In this document: in pieces, positions 12,734-24,605 of the stretch
How the letters are laid out: each line of letters starts with the position of its first letter
Numbering within the stretch: the first letter of the stretch is position 1
Origin: Tetrahymena elliotti 4EA
Taxonomy: Eukaryota; Ciliophora; Oligohymenophorea; Hymenostomatida; Tetrahymenidae
Assembly: GCA_000231825.2 (NCBI GenBank)
Contig: JH720294.1
Span: 1,485,231-1,549,230 of the forward strand
DNA length: 64,000 nt
Direction of reading: 5' to 3'
Notes under the pieces: model-generated
Told to the model about the DNA's origin: nothing
Database searches by the model: none
What the model saw: the letters and a program-made list of their open reading frames with translations, nothing else
Translations under genes and position numbers: made by a program

Positions 12734-15562
12734 TCATTTGTTATAGACAGTTTGGATTTGGATATCGGAAAAGTCTTAGTTTGATAAACGTGAGTAGTCA
12801 GTAGGGTTTTTTAATCCTATATTTCCATTAACCATACCTCTTATTTTATTTACTTAGTGGCTCTTAGATCTCTTGTGATTTGTTTGTTTAAAGTTTTTAC
12901 TAGAATTACTATTATTGCAAATTATTGAATTATTATGAGAATTAGTAATACTGCCTCCTCCACTGTTCAAGGTCTTAGCATCTCTTTCACGAAGAGAAGA
13001 TTAAATTAATTGATTGATTCTATTTATATAAAATTTTTGTTACAATTATATATAATTAAGTATAACTATTGTGTAAATTAAAAGTAACTAAATAAAAATA
13101 CCACAAATAAACCTTAAAAAAAATATCTTATTGCAATTAAATAAATCAAAAAGCAAAGATAATTTATTTGTAGTCTTAACAAAAAATATTTATTAAACTG
13201 TATATAATATTTACCCATTCTTTTATGCAATATTTGTATAGATTGTTTGTGCTCTGATATCTTTATTTCTTTTTTATTTAAATAAAAATTAATTAAATTT
13301 TATATAAAATGCTAAATGATCTTTCAAATCCAGAATTTATTTTAGTTCACTATTGGTAAACAAGATAATTTGACTTTCACTATTTCATTAAATATGTGTT
13401 TATAATATTCAAAACTAAAATAAAGGAAAATTTGATCAATTTAAAGTCTTACTTTTGGTCAATTTTATTCTCGCTTTTGTCATTTTAAAACGCTAATGTG
13501 GATGAAGTCGTTTATTCCTCTCTGTTCATCTTAATATTATTGTAGAATCTCTGGTAACTGGCCTTTATGCTATTTTCTTTAATAACTTAAAAGTTCGCTT
13601 TACTTCTAACATAATCAAAAACTAATTTTTGTTTGTTTTCGTGCTGCTAATTGATTCACTGACAAGTAAACCAAATTTATTGTTTATGTTCAATCAAAAA
13701 ATCATTTTATGCAGACAACAAAAAACTTTCATTTTCCATTCAATTTATTTCATTTCGATTGAAAAATGCAAATGATAGATTTCAATAAAACTTTTAACTA
13801 ATTCATTCTCACATAATCTAAACTAAATTTTGTTTTTGTGCTGATTAATAAGTGAGCTCAAATAGTTATTTTTGTTTTATCAAAAATCATTTTTGAAATA
13901 GAAAAAATTTTCATTTTTATTGAATTTATTCAATTCTGAGCTGGGAGTTTGAAATAAAGTTTTTCTTGGATAAATGAAGAAATAGAGCATGTAAAATACC
14001 TTTTCCTTATGAATTCAAATTTGGAGTTGGTGCACGTCTTTCTACTTTAATGGGAGAAGTGCCTTAAATGGCACTGTTCGTCATCATTTGATTGATTGGA
14101 GGGGTTTCAGGTTTTTTAACTTTTTTAAGATCTTAATCATTTTGTACTATTACTTTTTTAAAGCTGTTTTCTTTTTGTAGATTTTACATTGAAGCTGTCA
14201 GATATTTTTCTTACATGTTATCCTTTGTTAAATAAACAAATAAATTGTTAAGTATTTAAAATGTCAGAATAAGAATAAGGCAAATTTCTATTTTAAAATG
14301 AATGAATGTCTGTTTTAATTATAAATATTTTATCTAAATTAACTCTTAAAATATTCAAATAAACTGCCTGAAGGAGTGTTAGATTTGAAATTGTTAGAAA
14401 AGCAAGTAAGTGAGTAAATAAATAAATAAATCAATCAATTAATAAATATAAATAATACCTTAACTAACTTCTCGAGAGTTTGGATTTTTTGTTGTAAATA
14501 TGGCATATTATAAAGCTTTTCTTCTAATAATTTTTCATTTTCATTAAATCCTTTAACTTTTTCAATCAAGGTCTAGTTTTCTAGCTAGAGTTTAGCGAGT
14601 TATTCGCTAAGGGAATTATTCTACCTTTTTATGTCCTAACGATTATATTTGTAAAATTATTATGCAATAACTGTTATTCTATTTTCTCTTTAAAATAAAT
14701 GCTAAAATAACACAAAATGTATAAATTTCTACATTAATCATAGCCTTTGTAGATTCAAGTAAATCGCTGCGTGCTTGTTCGCTTTCATCTAATTTTGATT
14801 GTAAGTTTTCTGCATAAAGCTTTAATTGCTATTCAAGCTATTTTATAAAAAAATAATTAAATTGATTGACTGCAGTAAGACTACTTCAAAGTCTTATTGG
14901 ATGAATGGAGAATATTTATAATTGCTTACTCTTATATGAGTTCTTATCTCTGCTTCATGCTTTTATAATATTTTTTCAAGCTAATCGTAGTCTTCATTGT
15001 TTTCGTTGGTAGGTTTCTACTTTTCTTTATCCCTACTTGATTAAAATTAGAAGTTAGAAACACTCACTTGTAATAAATCTTGAAAAAATAATGTCAAGGA
15101 GTTTTACTTTGGTAAATATTCATCAATTTTAGCAGTTAGATGGGAGAATATAGATTTAATTATGTCTAAGAGAGAATTCAAGTTATCATAATCATTTAGT
15201 TTTGATTCAATGGCTTACAAATCATCTTTTGTCTTAATAAACTTTTCCATGTAAGTGAGGATCTAAACAAATTAAAGTAAAAAACATTTTAATCTTACTT
15301 ATCCTTTAACTTAAATTGCAAAGCTTCAACAAAATTTCATCTAAAAATTACTAACTGAATTAAAATGTTTTCTTTATTCATATTTTAGAATTAATTGCTA
15401 GACTAAAAAGGTACTATGCAAGGAAGTAAGCTAGCTTAATATTTTGCCTGCTGTTTATAAATTCAAAATAATTACCTTTTCAAGGAGATCCTTCATTGAA
15501 TTTTCCAATTAATTTTGCTATTGCTCAGTCATAAATTCCTCAGTTTGCTTAAGTGGGTTCAT
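12734..15562 (-). CDS. Coiled-coil protein, function unknown
   Basis: A seven-exon gene of about 429 residues. Exons on the minus strand: 15562-15476, 15402-15352, 15262-14930, 14837-14733, 14701-14459, 14222-14000 and 12981-12734. All junctions keep one frame and the exon sum is 1,290 nt. The protein starts MNPLKQTEEF. Its middle (about residues 130-280) is a heptad-rich coiled coil (LEQQLKLYAENLQSKLDESE, LEKVKGF-type segments). The C-terminal ~130 residues are Ser/Asn/Lys-rich and disordered, with a basic KRSKSH patch. The last intron is ~1 kb and holds degenerate tandem repeats. The intron 14702-14732 would be only 31 nt. Not recognised as a named family. A cytoskeletal or basal-body role is possible but unsupported. 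Confidence 0.7.
13581..13990. repeat. Degenerate ~200-nt tandem repeats in an intron
   Basis: Two diverged copies with a period of about 200 nt. Landmarks shared in order are …ACTTTTAACT.., CATAATC, AACTAA.TTTTTGTTT, GTGCTG, and CATTTT…CAATTTATT. One copy runs from about 13581 to 13785 and the second to about 13990. The start of a third may follow. They lie inside the last intron of the minus-strand coiled-coil gene. Confidence 0.55.
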
Positions 15563-18500
15563 GATATTCAGAAGTATATATGATCTGACTTATTATTAAA
15601 ATGCTTATTTGGATGCTAAGATCTTTGCTATTGAGAGCTACTTATTGAAATTATTAATTTGTGTTACTAATTTTTCTTGTTAATTTATTATTAGTTTTTT
15701 TCTTTACCTTATTACTTTTCTTTTACCTGACTGACTGACTGACTCAATCAATCAATCAAATATCAAAATGAATGTAAAAACTACATGCATACATATATTA
15801 ATGTATTGATTTCTTCATAATTTTCGAATGCATCTAACTCTATATTGTTTTAATTGTTTATTGTGTTATTATCAATTATTTAATGATAATGGTTGATTTT
15901 GCATGCATCCCTCTAAATTTCTTGTGCTTGAGTAATAATTAGTTTATTGTTTCTCTGTTTCTAGTTGTCCAAACTATAATCGCTTACTATTTTCATTCAT
16001 TCATTCATATTTGCAAACAAATAACATACCTATATAAATAAATATAAAGAGAAATGAATGCATTATTTCATTCTTAAGGCAAACAAGCAAATTTCGATAC
16101 TCGCTCGTTAGTAATAATCTCAAAAAAGAAGATTTTGTTTCTTAAATAAAAGTTGATGAATTACTAATTTTGGTAATAAGAAAATTGATATAATTCAATT
16201 ATTTATTTATTAATTCTTTCATTCATTCATTCATTCTTGGCTCATTCACTCACTATTTATCTGTATGATTTTATAATTGATAAAAGTAAACTATCTATAG
16301 ACTATAAATTACTTGCACTATCATTCATTTTTTTATTTATTCATTAATTTGATAATAATACCAATTTTAACTACTTTTTCTCCTTCTTAAAAGAGTAAAC
16401 AACTAAATTTTTTCTGGCAAAAAAATTCGCTTTGAATTTTAAGCCATTATCTTATTTAATAACCCTAATTCACATATTTTAGTAATCTTTTTCTCTTTGA
16501 AAAGTCAAATTCTTGGTAATTTAAATAATTTATTGATAAAAAACATTGACATTAATTTAGAGATTGGCCATTGATTATTTGGTGATCCTTTACATTTAAT
16601 CTGATGTTAATTTCAATTTCGAATTTTTTCTATGTATGTTTGTTAATAACCATATATTAATCACAAATTAATAAATATCTTTAAATAAAATTGACTCAAA
16701 ATTCATCATAAAATAAATTTTAACTTACCTAATACATAAATCTTACAAAGAAGGCAGCAACAATAATAGTTTGTTAAAATTTATAAAAAGATAAAACTTA
16801 ATTCATTTACACTTTATTTATTTATTGAATCAAGCTATTTTACTCAATGGAAGTTAATCTTCAAATAAAATTTCAACTAAATCAAACCAAATGAGCGCCA
16901 AAATAATTTCAAAATTAACGAATAGTATTTATAACTTTCAAAACAGCTAATTTTAACTTTTTTTAAGCCAAAAGATGAAACATATTAACATAATGCTTTA
17001 CAAAATTTTAATTTATTTTATATTTTGATTTTAATTATAAATGTTTATTTTATTTTATTTATTTATTAATTGATTTTTAAATTATTTTATTTTTACTTTT
17101 TTTTCACGTTTTCATATTTTCTTTTGAGTTTTTCATTTTCTTTTTTTGGTTTTTCTTAATTTTTTTGATGATGTTTTTGTGTTTTTTAAAGAAGGTTAAC
17201 GGATTTTTTTATTTAGTTTTCAGGAGCATCTTCAGGTTAATATATGATTAGATTTTAAAAGGATAAATAAATAGAAGTTGTTTGTTAGATGATATTTAAT
17301 GAGGAAAGAGACATTTGTGTTTATAAAAAAGAAAAGAATGATTGTTTTTGAAAGTAGTTTGTGTTTTTTAAGAGCAAGTGAGTTCAAACTAATTAGAGAT
17401 TGAGCACAAAATAAAAGAGCATATTGTTATGTTTTTTGGTAGGGTTTGGGTTTTTTTTGATATTCCGTACATTAAAAAATGTAAATTAAAAATGCAAAGC
17501 AATTAACATCATGAAGTAATGTGAAAAACTTAATTGGTAGTGTAGTGTGTTTAGCAGACTTTCCTTTTAAGAAAGCTGATTGTTTAAAAACTATTTTGTT
17601 TTGCGATGGGAATTGATTGCATTATTTGTATTTTTAATGAGATGAGATGAAATTAAAAATCTATTAAATATCTAAATAATTTTTTATGAATGATAACATT
17701 TTATCTTAGGTTTCTTTAAAAACTATTTAACGAGAAAACTATTTTTATGTCTTGTTTGTTATGATTTGCTTTAAAAACTATTTTGATATCTGTCATCATA
17801 TTTATTCGCTTTTACTTTCTAATTTAGATATTTAATTAATTTTTTGTTTATTATTTTTATTAACAAAAGATATTTATTTCTTTTTAAAGTTCTTAACGGA
17901 TTCAAATCAGACAAATATTGGTATTTTTTATTGCTAATAAGAAAAATATACAAACTATCAATAAGCCAATCAAAGTAGATTCTTTATTTTCATAATTTGA
18001 TAAGATTTTTATTTATTATAAGATAAAAGAAGTTTAAAATAGTTGTTAATAAAATAACATTGTTTGATTAAATTATTTGCTAACTTTATCATGTTTAACG
18101 TTTAATTAATATTTTTACATAAACTCATTTTGTGTTCAATAATATATTTTTAAATTTATTATTTTAACAAAAATAATAAAATAATTTTTAATAATATTCT
18201 CAACCTCCAGATTCTTAATATCTATCTCCTTTATTTACCCTTCAAAAAAACTTTGATAATATTTAAATTATTTTATTTCACTTGAATATTAAATCAATAA
18301 AGTTTTATATCAAAGAAAGGAAATATTTATTTATTTAACAATATGTATGAATTATAAAACGAAGGTAAAAATTAAATTTCATATTTTGTATGTATGTAGT
18401 AGGACTACTTTTCTAGTTGATTTTATTATCAAAAATTGATAATTTGAATATGAAAATCTTTCATTTAAAATATTCATTCATATTTAGATTAATTTATATA

Positions 18501-19191
18501 ATTTTTTCAATACATGAATTTGAGAAAAACAAATCTTTTGTTTTTTCTTTTGAAACAATTTATTATTTTTGCTTTATTAGTAATTTTTTCATCTTTCCTT
18601 TTAAAGCTAAATTAATTGAAAAAAGATAAAATAATTTTATTGAACAATATTTATGAATAATGATAATACTCAGGTAAAAACTAAATTTAACATTTTTTAA
18701 ATATATTGATACACTCTTCTTGTTGTATCAATTATCAAAAGTTGATATTTTTGATATGTAATATTCATTCATATTAAGTGATAATATTTTTTTCAATTCC
18801 AGACTTTAAGAAAAACTAATCTTTTGTTTTTTCTTTTTAAAGAATGTACTATTTTTAATTTATCTGAAATTGTTTCATCTATCCTTTTAATGTTAAATTA
18901 ATTGAAAAAAAAGTAAAATATGTTATAGAAAAATTAAAATACTTTAAATTTAATGCGAGGATGCGAAGATTTTAGCAATTTTAAATTTCAGTAATGAAAT
19001 TAATTTACTAAAAGCACAAAGAAAACCTATTAAAATAAAAATTTTCTATGAATATTTATTTTAAATAAAATGCTTTTGAAATAATTTTACCTTGAATAAA
19101 AAGAAAGAATCTGAAGTTATTTCATTTGAGATAAAAACTTTCCAAATTTTTGTAAAGCTTAATCCTAAAATTGATTTTTACTATTTTTTAT
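15563..19191. other. 3.6-kb gene-poor region
   Basis: No coding exon was recognised on either strand. The stretch holds ATTC/TTCA microsatellite patches (about 15990-16015 and 16220-16240), long A/T tracts, and a tandem duplication at 18340-18920 described separately. It probably includes the promoter of the minus-strand coiled-coil gene and the 3' flank of the first LRR gene. Confidence 0.6.
18340..18920. repeat. ~300-bp tandem duplication
   Basis: Two consecutive diverged copies, about 18340-18640 and 18648-18920. Both contain in the same order GTAAAAA.TAAATTT, a TATCAAAA.TTGATA palindrome, ATATTCATTCATATT, CTTTTGTTTTTTCTTTT, TTTCATC..TCCTTTTAA and TTAAATTAATTGAAAAAA. Not coding in any convincing frame. 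Confidence 0.65.
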
Positions 19192-21595
19192 TCAATAAAT
19201 AATTGTTTAAAATAATTTTTGAATGAAAAATAAATTCAGTTACTTCAAGTTCAAATAGAGTTTAATTAAATTTTTCATAGATTGTAATTTCTCTCCTAAA
19301 ATTAGTAGGGCTTCATCTTTTATTTGGCAAGAGCTTATTTTTAGAAAAAATAGATAGATTAACATAATGATAATTTTTAAACAATTTTATAATACCTAAG
19401 GGTTAACTATAAGAAATTTAAACTCATGCATTAACTGATCGATGAAACCAGCTTTGTAAGAGATTCTTCACCTACTTTCAAAGAACTTTAAAATAAGGAA
19501 TTTTTTAATTTGAGAATAATGATTATTAACTTAATAAGTACCTGAATTCTATCTCTAATTAGCTTAATTTTTAGCATGCGTTAATTGTTTCAGAAAAATT
19601 ATTAATTGCTTCATCATTAAATTAGCAATTTCTTATAAAATTAAAAGTTATTTTTAATAAAGAAAAGAGCAATGATGTTTTACGAAAGACGCAAGTTTAA
19701 ATTATTTAAATTTTGATTTAATTTTAGAAATTAGCCCAAAGATTTTAGTCCTCTATTTCCTAATTCTGTGTATCTTTATAAATAAAATATAAAAATAATT
19801 TAGAAAATAATAATCTAAATAATATCTAAACTGATAATAAAATGTACCTAAAATTAATAGAAAATGAAATCAAATTTGAAGGTTCTTAAGGAAAAACATC
19901 TATTTCTTCATTGCCAATTTTATTATTGCTATTATTTTTGCAGAAATATAAAATTAGAAGATTAATTCATTATATAAAAATGTATTTTACTAAAGATCTA
20001 AATTCAATTACTCAAGGCTAGGAATTTTACAGATTAATTAAAAATATGTCTTTATTCCATTACAAGTAATTTCATTAAAACTTTGATTAAATGTTTATGA
20101 AGTTAATTCTAAATTAATTTTTATGTTAGTTCATACCTGTTATTTAAGATTAAGTCTTTAAGTTATATGCATTTTGCAATATTTTTAGCAAAATCAATTG
20201 CTCCTTCATTTTTTATCTTACTTATGCTTTTTCATTTATTTATTTATGATGAAAATTATCCTAAAAGATTAATTAACACACATACCGCATATTTAATTCT
20301 AAATAAGTCAAGTTAAGACATTAAGATATTTGTTCACTTAAAAAAGTTATTCCTTGCACACCAAAACAGTTTGAACTAAAATTTAAAATGATTTAGTTAA
20401 ATTCTAAATTTAATAACATTTATACCTAAGATTTAACTTTAAATGGGTTAGTTTTTACAATTTATTTAAATTCCTAAAAAATGTTTCAATAACTAAGTCA
20501 TCTATTTTATGATCCCTATTCGCATAAAATCAAATTGTCACATAAGATTTTAGAAAGAAAAAAATATATAGGTAGATTAATCAATTAATTAATTTTTAGT
20601 ATTAATTTCAGACTAAGTTGGGCAGAGTTTGTATCCAATAATGTCTTCTTAAATTAAATGGATTTAAAATAGTTTCTTTAAGAATAAAATTATCTATTTT
20701 TATTCAAAAATTTTATCATATTTGAAAAATACTAGACATCCTTTCATTATTCTAAATTGGCTTATTATTAATAACATATGTTTATAAATTAAACAAGTAT
20801 TGGATGAAAGATAAAATAATTGCAAATTAGCAACTCCCCTATCTAATTGATCAATTAGATTAAAAAAATTAATAAGTTTTAATTTTTTTTAGCAAAAATG
20901 CCAATTAAAAAAGAAAGAAAATTTAAAATCTCAAATAAAAAATTTAATTAATTTATAAAAAATTTGATGAGTTAATTACTCAAGAAAGATTGTTAATTTT
21001 TCTATATCTTGGAAATCTGCAATTAAATTAGCATAGTGATTTAAGAATGATGGTGATGCAAAATATTTCTCAGCTTTGAAGTATTAATCCCTATTTCTTT
21101 AATATTTGATTAAAATTCTTAATTTTTTGTGTGATTAAATACATGAAATTTAAAATAATTTTCTTTATGGTTTTTGAATGACTGACCAACTTTCCTACGC
21201 TATACTTCTCAATATCCCATATAAAATTATTCTGTCTAGGTTTTAGTTTAAAATAAATAAAAGTGTTTTAAATTTTTAAAGAATTAATTTTACGAAATTA
21301 AAAAGCTAAGTGTTTCAGCTTTTTAGGATAACTAAATCTTTTAATTTAAATTTTAAAGCATGTAATTTAAAGCTAATTCATAACAGTCTTTATTATTTAT
21401 GTCAAATTTTTGAGAATGATTTAACTCTTTTTTTTCATAAATATGATAGATTTAAAACCAAGCTGCCAAATTTAAGTTAAAATCTAAAGTTCTCTATTTT
21501 AAATTTATCTAAAGATAATTAAAATTTAATGTAATTCTGATAGGTATTTCAAATAATTTTACATTTTTCAGCAATTCACTTTAATAACCGGACAT
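19192..21595 (-). CDS. Leucine-rich-repeat protein, exon-per-repeat (downstream copy)
   Basis: The 3' part is clear. Nine minus-strand exons (20515-20426, 20375-20286, 20220-20137, 20080-19991, 19928-19848, 19773-19684, 19631-19542, 19485-19396 and 19333-19192) each encode one LRR of about 30 residues. Examples are EGAIDFAKNIAKC..LKDLIL and GVQGITFLSEQISQC..LTYLEL. Every intron between them is phase 2. The 5' part starts at MSGYQSELLKN (ATG at 21595-21593) with further LRR-like exons near 21250-21140 (DIEKYSVGKL…IKKIILNF) and 21100-20980 (ANLIADFQDIEKLTIF). Their exact junctions, and a frame-disturbed unit near 20700-20600, are unresolved, so the gene may be partly decayed. An LRR solenoid of this ribonuclease-inhibitor-like type usually binds protein. 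The partner is unknown. Confidence 0.7.
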
Positions 21596-22135
21596 TTTTT
21601 TTTATAATATTTTTTTTTACACACCTATTTGGTTAATTAATCTTATTTATTTAATGAATTATTAAAATATTCAAGAAGGAATTTTCAAAATGCTTTCTTA
21701 TCAAATTGTTTGTCTGTTTAAATTTTGAATCATTTTTTAAAATCAATCATATTATTTGAATTTTTTTTGCTTTATAAATCTTCTCCAAAAATTAAAATGT
21801 TTCATCGTTTTAATTACAATTATTTTTATAAAAGTAACTTTTAATAATCAGTCACAGTCAAATAAAAATAAATTTTATTTTTAAATCTACTTTTTATAAA
21901 AAAAATAGGATAGTTAGTTTATAAAAAAAATTGTAGTTTTAAAAACAATTTATTTTGTTTGATTGAATATAATTTCAATTTAAAATTATTATTTTATCAG
22001 ATTAGATATGTAATATAAATATTTAATTTACTAATTTAAATAAATAAAATGAAAAAATGGGATTAAAAATAAAACTTTTAAATTGGTAATTCATTGTCAT
22101 TTTAATTTATTTTTTTAAATGTTTTTTGTGATCTT
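21596..22135. other. Spacer between tandem LRR genes
   Basis: About 540 nt of AT-rich sequence between the end of the upstream LRR gene and the start of the downstream one. It must carry the promoter of the downstream copy. No additional LRR exon was recognised. Confidence 0.5.
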
Positions 22136-24019
22136 TCAAAAGTAAAAATAATTCTAAACAAGCCTTTTTATTTTTTTAATTTTTCTTTACAATTTGATTT
22201 TAGCAGATTTGTCATTAGAGCTTAAGCTATAAAATTTAAAAATAAAATAAATTTAAATGAGTCAATAAATTAGTTAATATACTTTTAAAAAAATCCAGAT
22301 AATTTGTATAAATTTTAAAATTTTATTAAGACATTTATTAAGCATGTAACAGCAGAATCTTGAATCTTTTTAATGTCTCCACTTTTGAAATTAGTTAAGA
22401 AAATAGTTAGTTTAAATAAAAAAATGAATTATTTTGCCTAAAAGTAAATCTGAGAAAGGTTAGACTTGAACAATTTTCTAAATAAGAACAAAAATCAATC
22501 AAGCCTTAATTATTAATACCACTATTTCTATTGTAAAAAATTGAAAAGATATTAAGAATTAATAATTATTTCATGAAAAAGATTACTATATTACTAAATG
22601 TAATATCTTAAGATTATTTAGTTCAGATATATATTTTCCAATTGATATAAGACCTAAATTTTTTGTTTCGTTACAGCTTTTTAAAATAAATTTCATTTAA
22701 AATTTAAATAAAATAATTAAAAGTAAATTACCCTATTTCTAGAATTAAATTTTCTATCAATAAGCAGCTTTAAATGCCTTAAATTAATCCTTAAATACCC
22801 TCATCTTACATATTGTTCTATCTTTTTTATTGATTTATGAATATAATATTATTTTCAAAAGGCTTACGACAATTATAGGTTCAAAGTCTTTAACTAAGTG
22901 CAGAAACCTATTCCTTAACCAAGCAGAACTGATCCAGAAATTCCTAACTAATTATACCTTCAAAAAATTAAAGAAATATTTACCTCTATCAACAATTTAT
23001 ATTTACGTTAAGAACAAATTTAAATTTTCTAACTACAAACACCTAGAAAAACCAAAAGCAAGTCCAGTAAATCCAAATATTCCAATTTTAGCTTTCCTAT
23101 TTTTATTTTTATTTATATTTTTATACGATCTATCAGCAATTAATAAATAAATTGGATTTTATTCTTTGTTTTTTATTTACAAGTTTAATTTAAAAAATGA
23201 AATAAAAAATTAGAAATATTTTATTATCATTTATTTATTTGTTATTAATTAAAGAATTGAGAGTAGGTCTTAACATAAAATATCTTAAATCCCCATAAAC
23301 TAAGACAAAAAATAATTTTTTCAAACATTATGGTCTTAAATTTCATATTTTAAAATTTCTGGCCTTAATATAAAGTGGCCTTAATTTATGAGTATTCATG
23401 GTATGTAATAATTTATGTATTAGAATAATAAATGAATGATTTACGAGATATTGATATCTATTTTTTTTAGGTTAGTAAGCTGAGATATACTTTAACCCAA
23501 AGCTGATGAACTAGAATTATTTATATCACATTCTCTTTTTTATAATTTAATTTTAAAATCAAATTTTTAATACAAAGATATTTTTACCTTAAAAAGAGAG
23601 ATAGTGAATGAAGATGAATACACTTTGCAATTTGTTGAAATAAATAGATTGAGCTTTTTTCATCTAAAATATCTTTCCTTTTGTAAAGTTAAATTAAAAA
23701 GTCTTCTTTGTTAATATTTACATGAAATATAGTTTAAGTTCTATTAAATTAGTGCACAGTCCAATATCATCTGCTAACCTATGTAAATCTAAAATGTAAG
23801 TGGAATCAAGCCTATAAAATTAAATGAATAAATGCTCAACTAAATAATTTATTAGAAATATAATTTTACTTAATTGTTAAATCAATGCTTTGTATTTATT
23901 CTTTCTAACTCTGACTTAGCTTTGATGATAAATAATTAATATTTGTTTCATATTTTTTTTGTTTTTAAAATATTTTTTACCTCAATTTCATTTTGAATAT
24001 GCGTTTAACCCTCTTCCAT
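22136..24019 (-). CDS. Leucine-rich-repeat protein, exon-per-repeat (upstream copy)
   Basis: A 12-exon gene of 332 residues. Exons on the minus strand: 24019-23981, 23919-23870, 23811-23722, 23677-23588, 23534-23445, 23096-23007, 22957-22868, 22821-22732, 22676-22587, 22527-22438, 22381-22283 and 22226-22136, summing to 999 nt. Eight consecutive exons are exactly 90 nt, each coding one LRR, and all their introns are phase 2. Examples are KIGIFGFTGLAFGFSRCLQL, DEGIQGLIQGIQSC..IENLIL and NSGINNQGLIDFCSYLENC. The start MEEGQTHIQNEIE is a short first exon, and the C-terminus is basic (KIKKIKRLVQNYFYF). Intron 22382-22437 starts with GC rather than GT. No other domain is present, so a protein-binding role is inferred only from the fold. 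Confidence 0.85.
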
Positions 24020-24300
24020 TTTTATTTTCAGTTTAAATAAAATCAATTAATTTCTAATTTTTTAAAAAAATGCAAATTTATCTTCTTTCAATAGTAGTTA
24101 AGCTTCTAATGAGAAGTTAACATTCAAGATTTTGAAAACTATCTAAATGTTGTGTTTAAATCTTTAGAAAGGATTTGATTAAATATTTGTTCGTTAAAGA
24201 AAATCATAATTAATAATTGAATTAAATAAATAACTAATTGTAAAACTTCATAAAATTAAAAGAAGAATATAGATAGTAGCACGATATTGGAAAAGCAAAG
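24020..24300. other. 5' flank of LRR gene
   Basis: AT-rich DNA upstream of the minus-strand LRR gene and of the small plus-strand ORF. Nothing else was recognised. Confidence 0.4.
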
Positions 24301-24489
24301 ATGGAAAAATCGAAGTCTATTCGGAACGAAAAGCATGTAGCTCAGTTTATTATCTAAAATAAATGTTTAATCCCGGTGGAAGCACTTCGGAGATTTGAGA
24401 AAATCGATGCGAAATAATCCACATCATTGAAAAAATGTGGATTAAAGTTTTTAACAATAAAAAAATTAGATAATAGATTAGCTAAATGA
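24301..24489 (+). CDS. Small hypothetical protein in a GC-richer patch
   Basis: An open frame of 62 residues from ATG to TGA (MEKSKSIRNEKHVAQF…). It uses codons rare elsewhere in the window (CGG, CCG, GCG, TCG), so base use differs from its neighbours. The tail STSLKKCGLKFLTIKKL weakly recalls the helix-turn-helix end of Tc1/mariner transposases, but no DDE domain follows. It could be a transposon remnant, a small novel gene, or a non-coding RNA. The segment 24416-24443 is a perfect hairpin (9-bp arms AATCCACAT/ATGTGGATT). Low confidence. Confidence 0.3.
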
Positions 24490-24605
24490 ATATTTCGAAA
24501 GCTTCCTTTCTAATATCAATGGGAAAATAATTTAGGTTGACTAAAAATCAGAGCTTTAAAATCGATTTGAATCAGTATATAAATGTGCTAGTAATTTAGA
24601 TTTAC

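Noticed and set aside
15063..15067. GTGAGT after the LFFQDLLQ codons of the minus-strand coiled-coil gene as an intron donor
   Set aside because: The frame reads straight through to the next coding block without a stop, and no acceptor fits the phase, so it is exonic.
22830..23150. Plus-strand standard-code ORF of 106 codons
   Set aside because: The complementary strand carries two exact 90-nt LRR exons with proper splice sites, so the plus frame is a shadow.
24336..24358. TAGCTCAGT resembling a tRNA D-arm
   Set aside because: No matching acceptor stem, anticodon arm or TTCRA T-loop follows at tRNA spacing.
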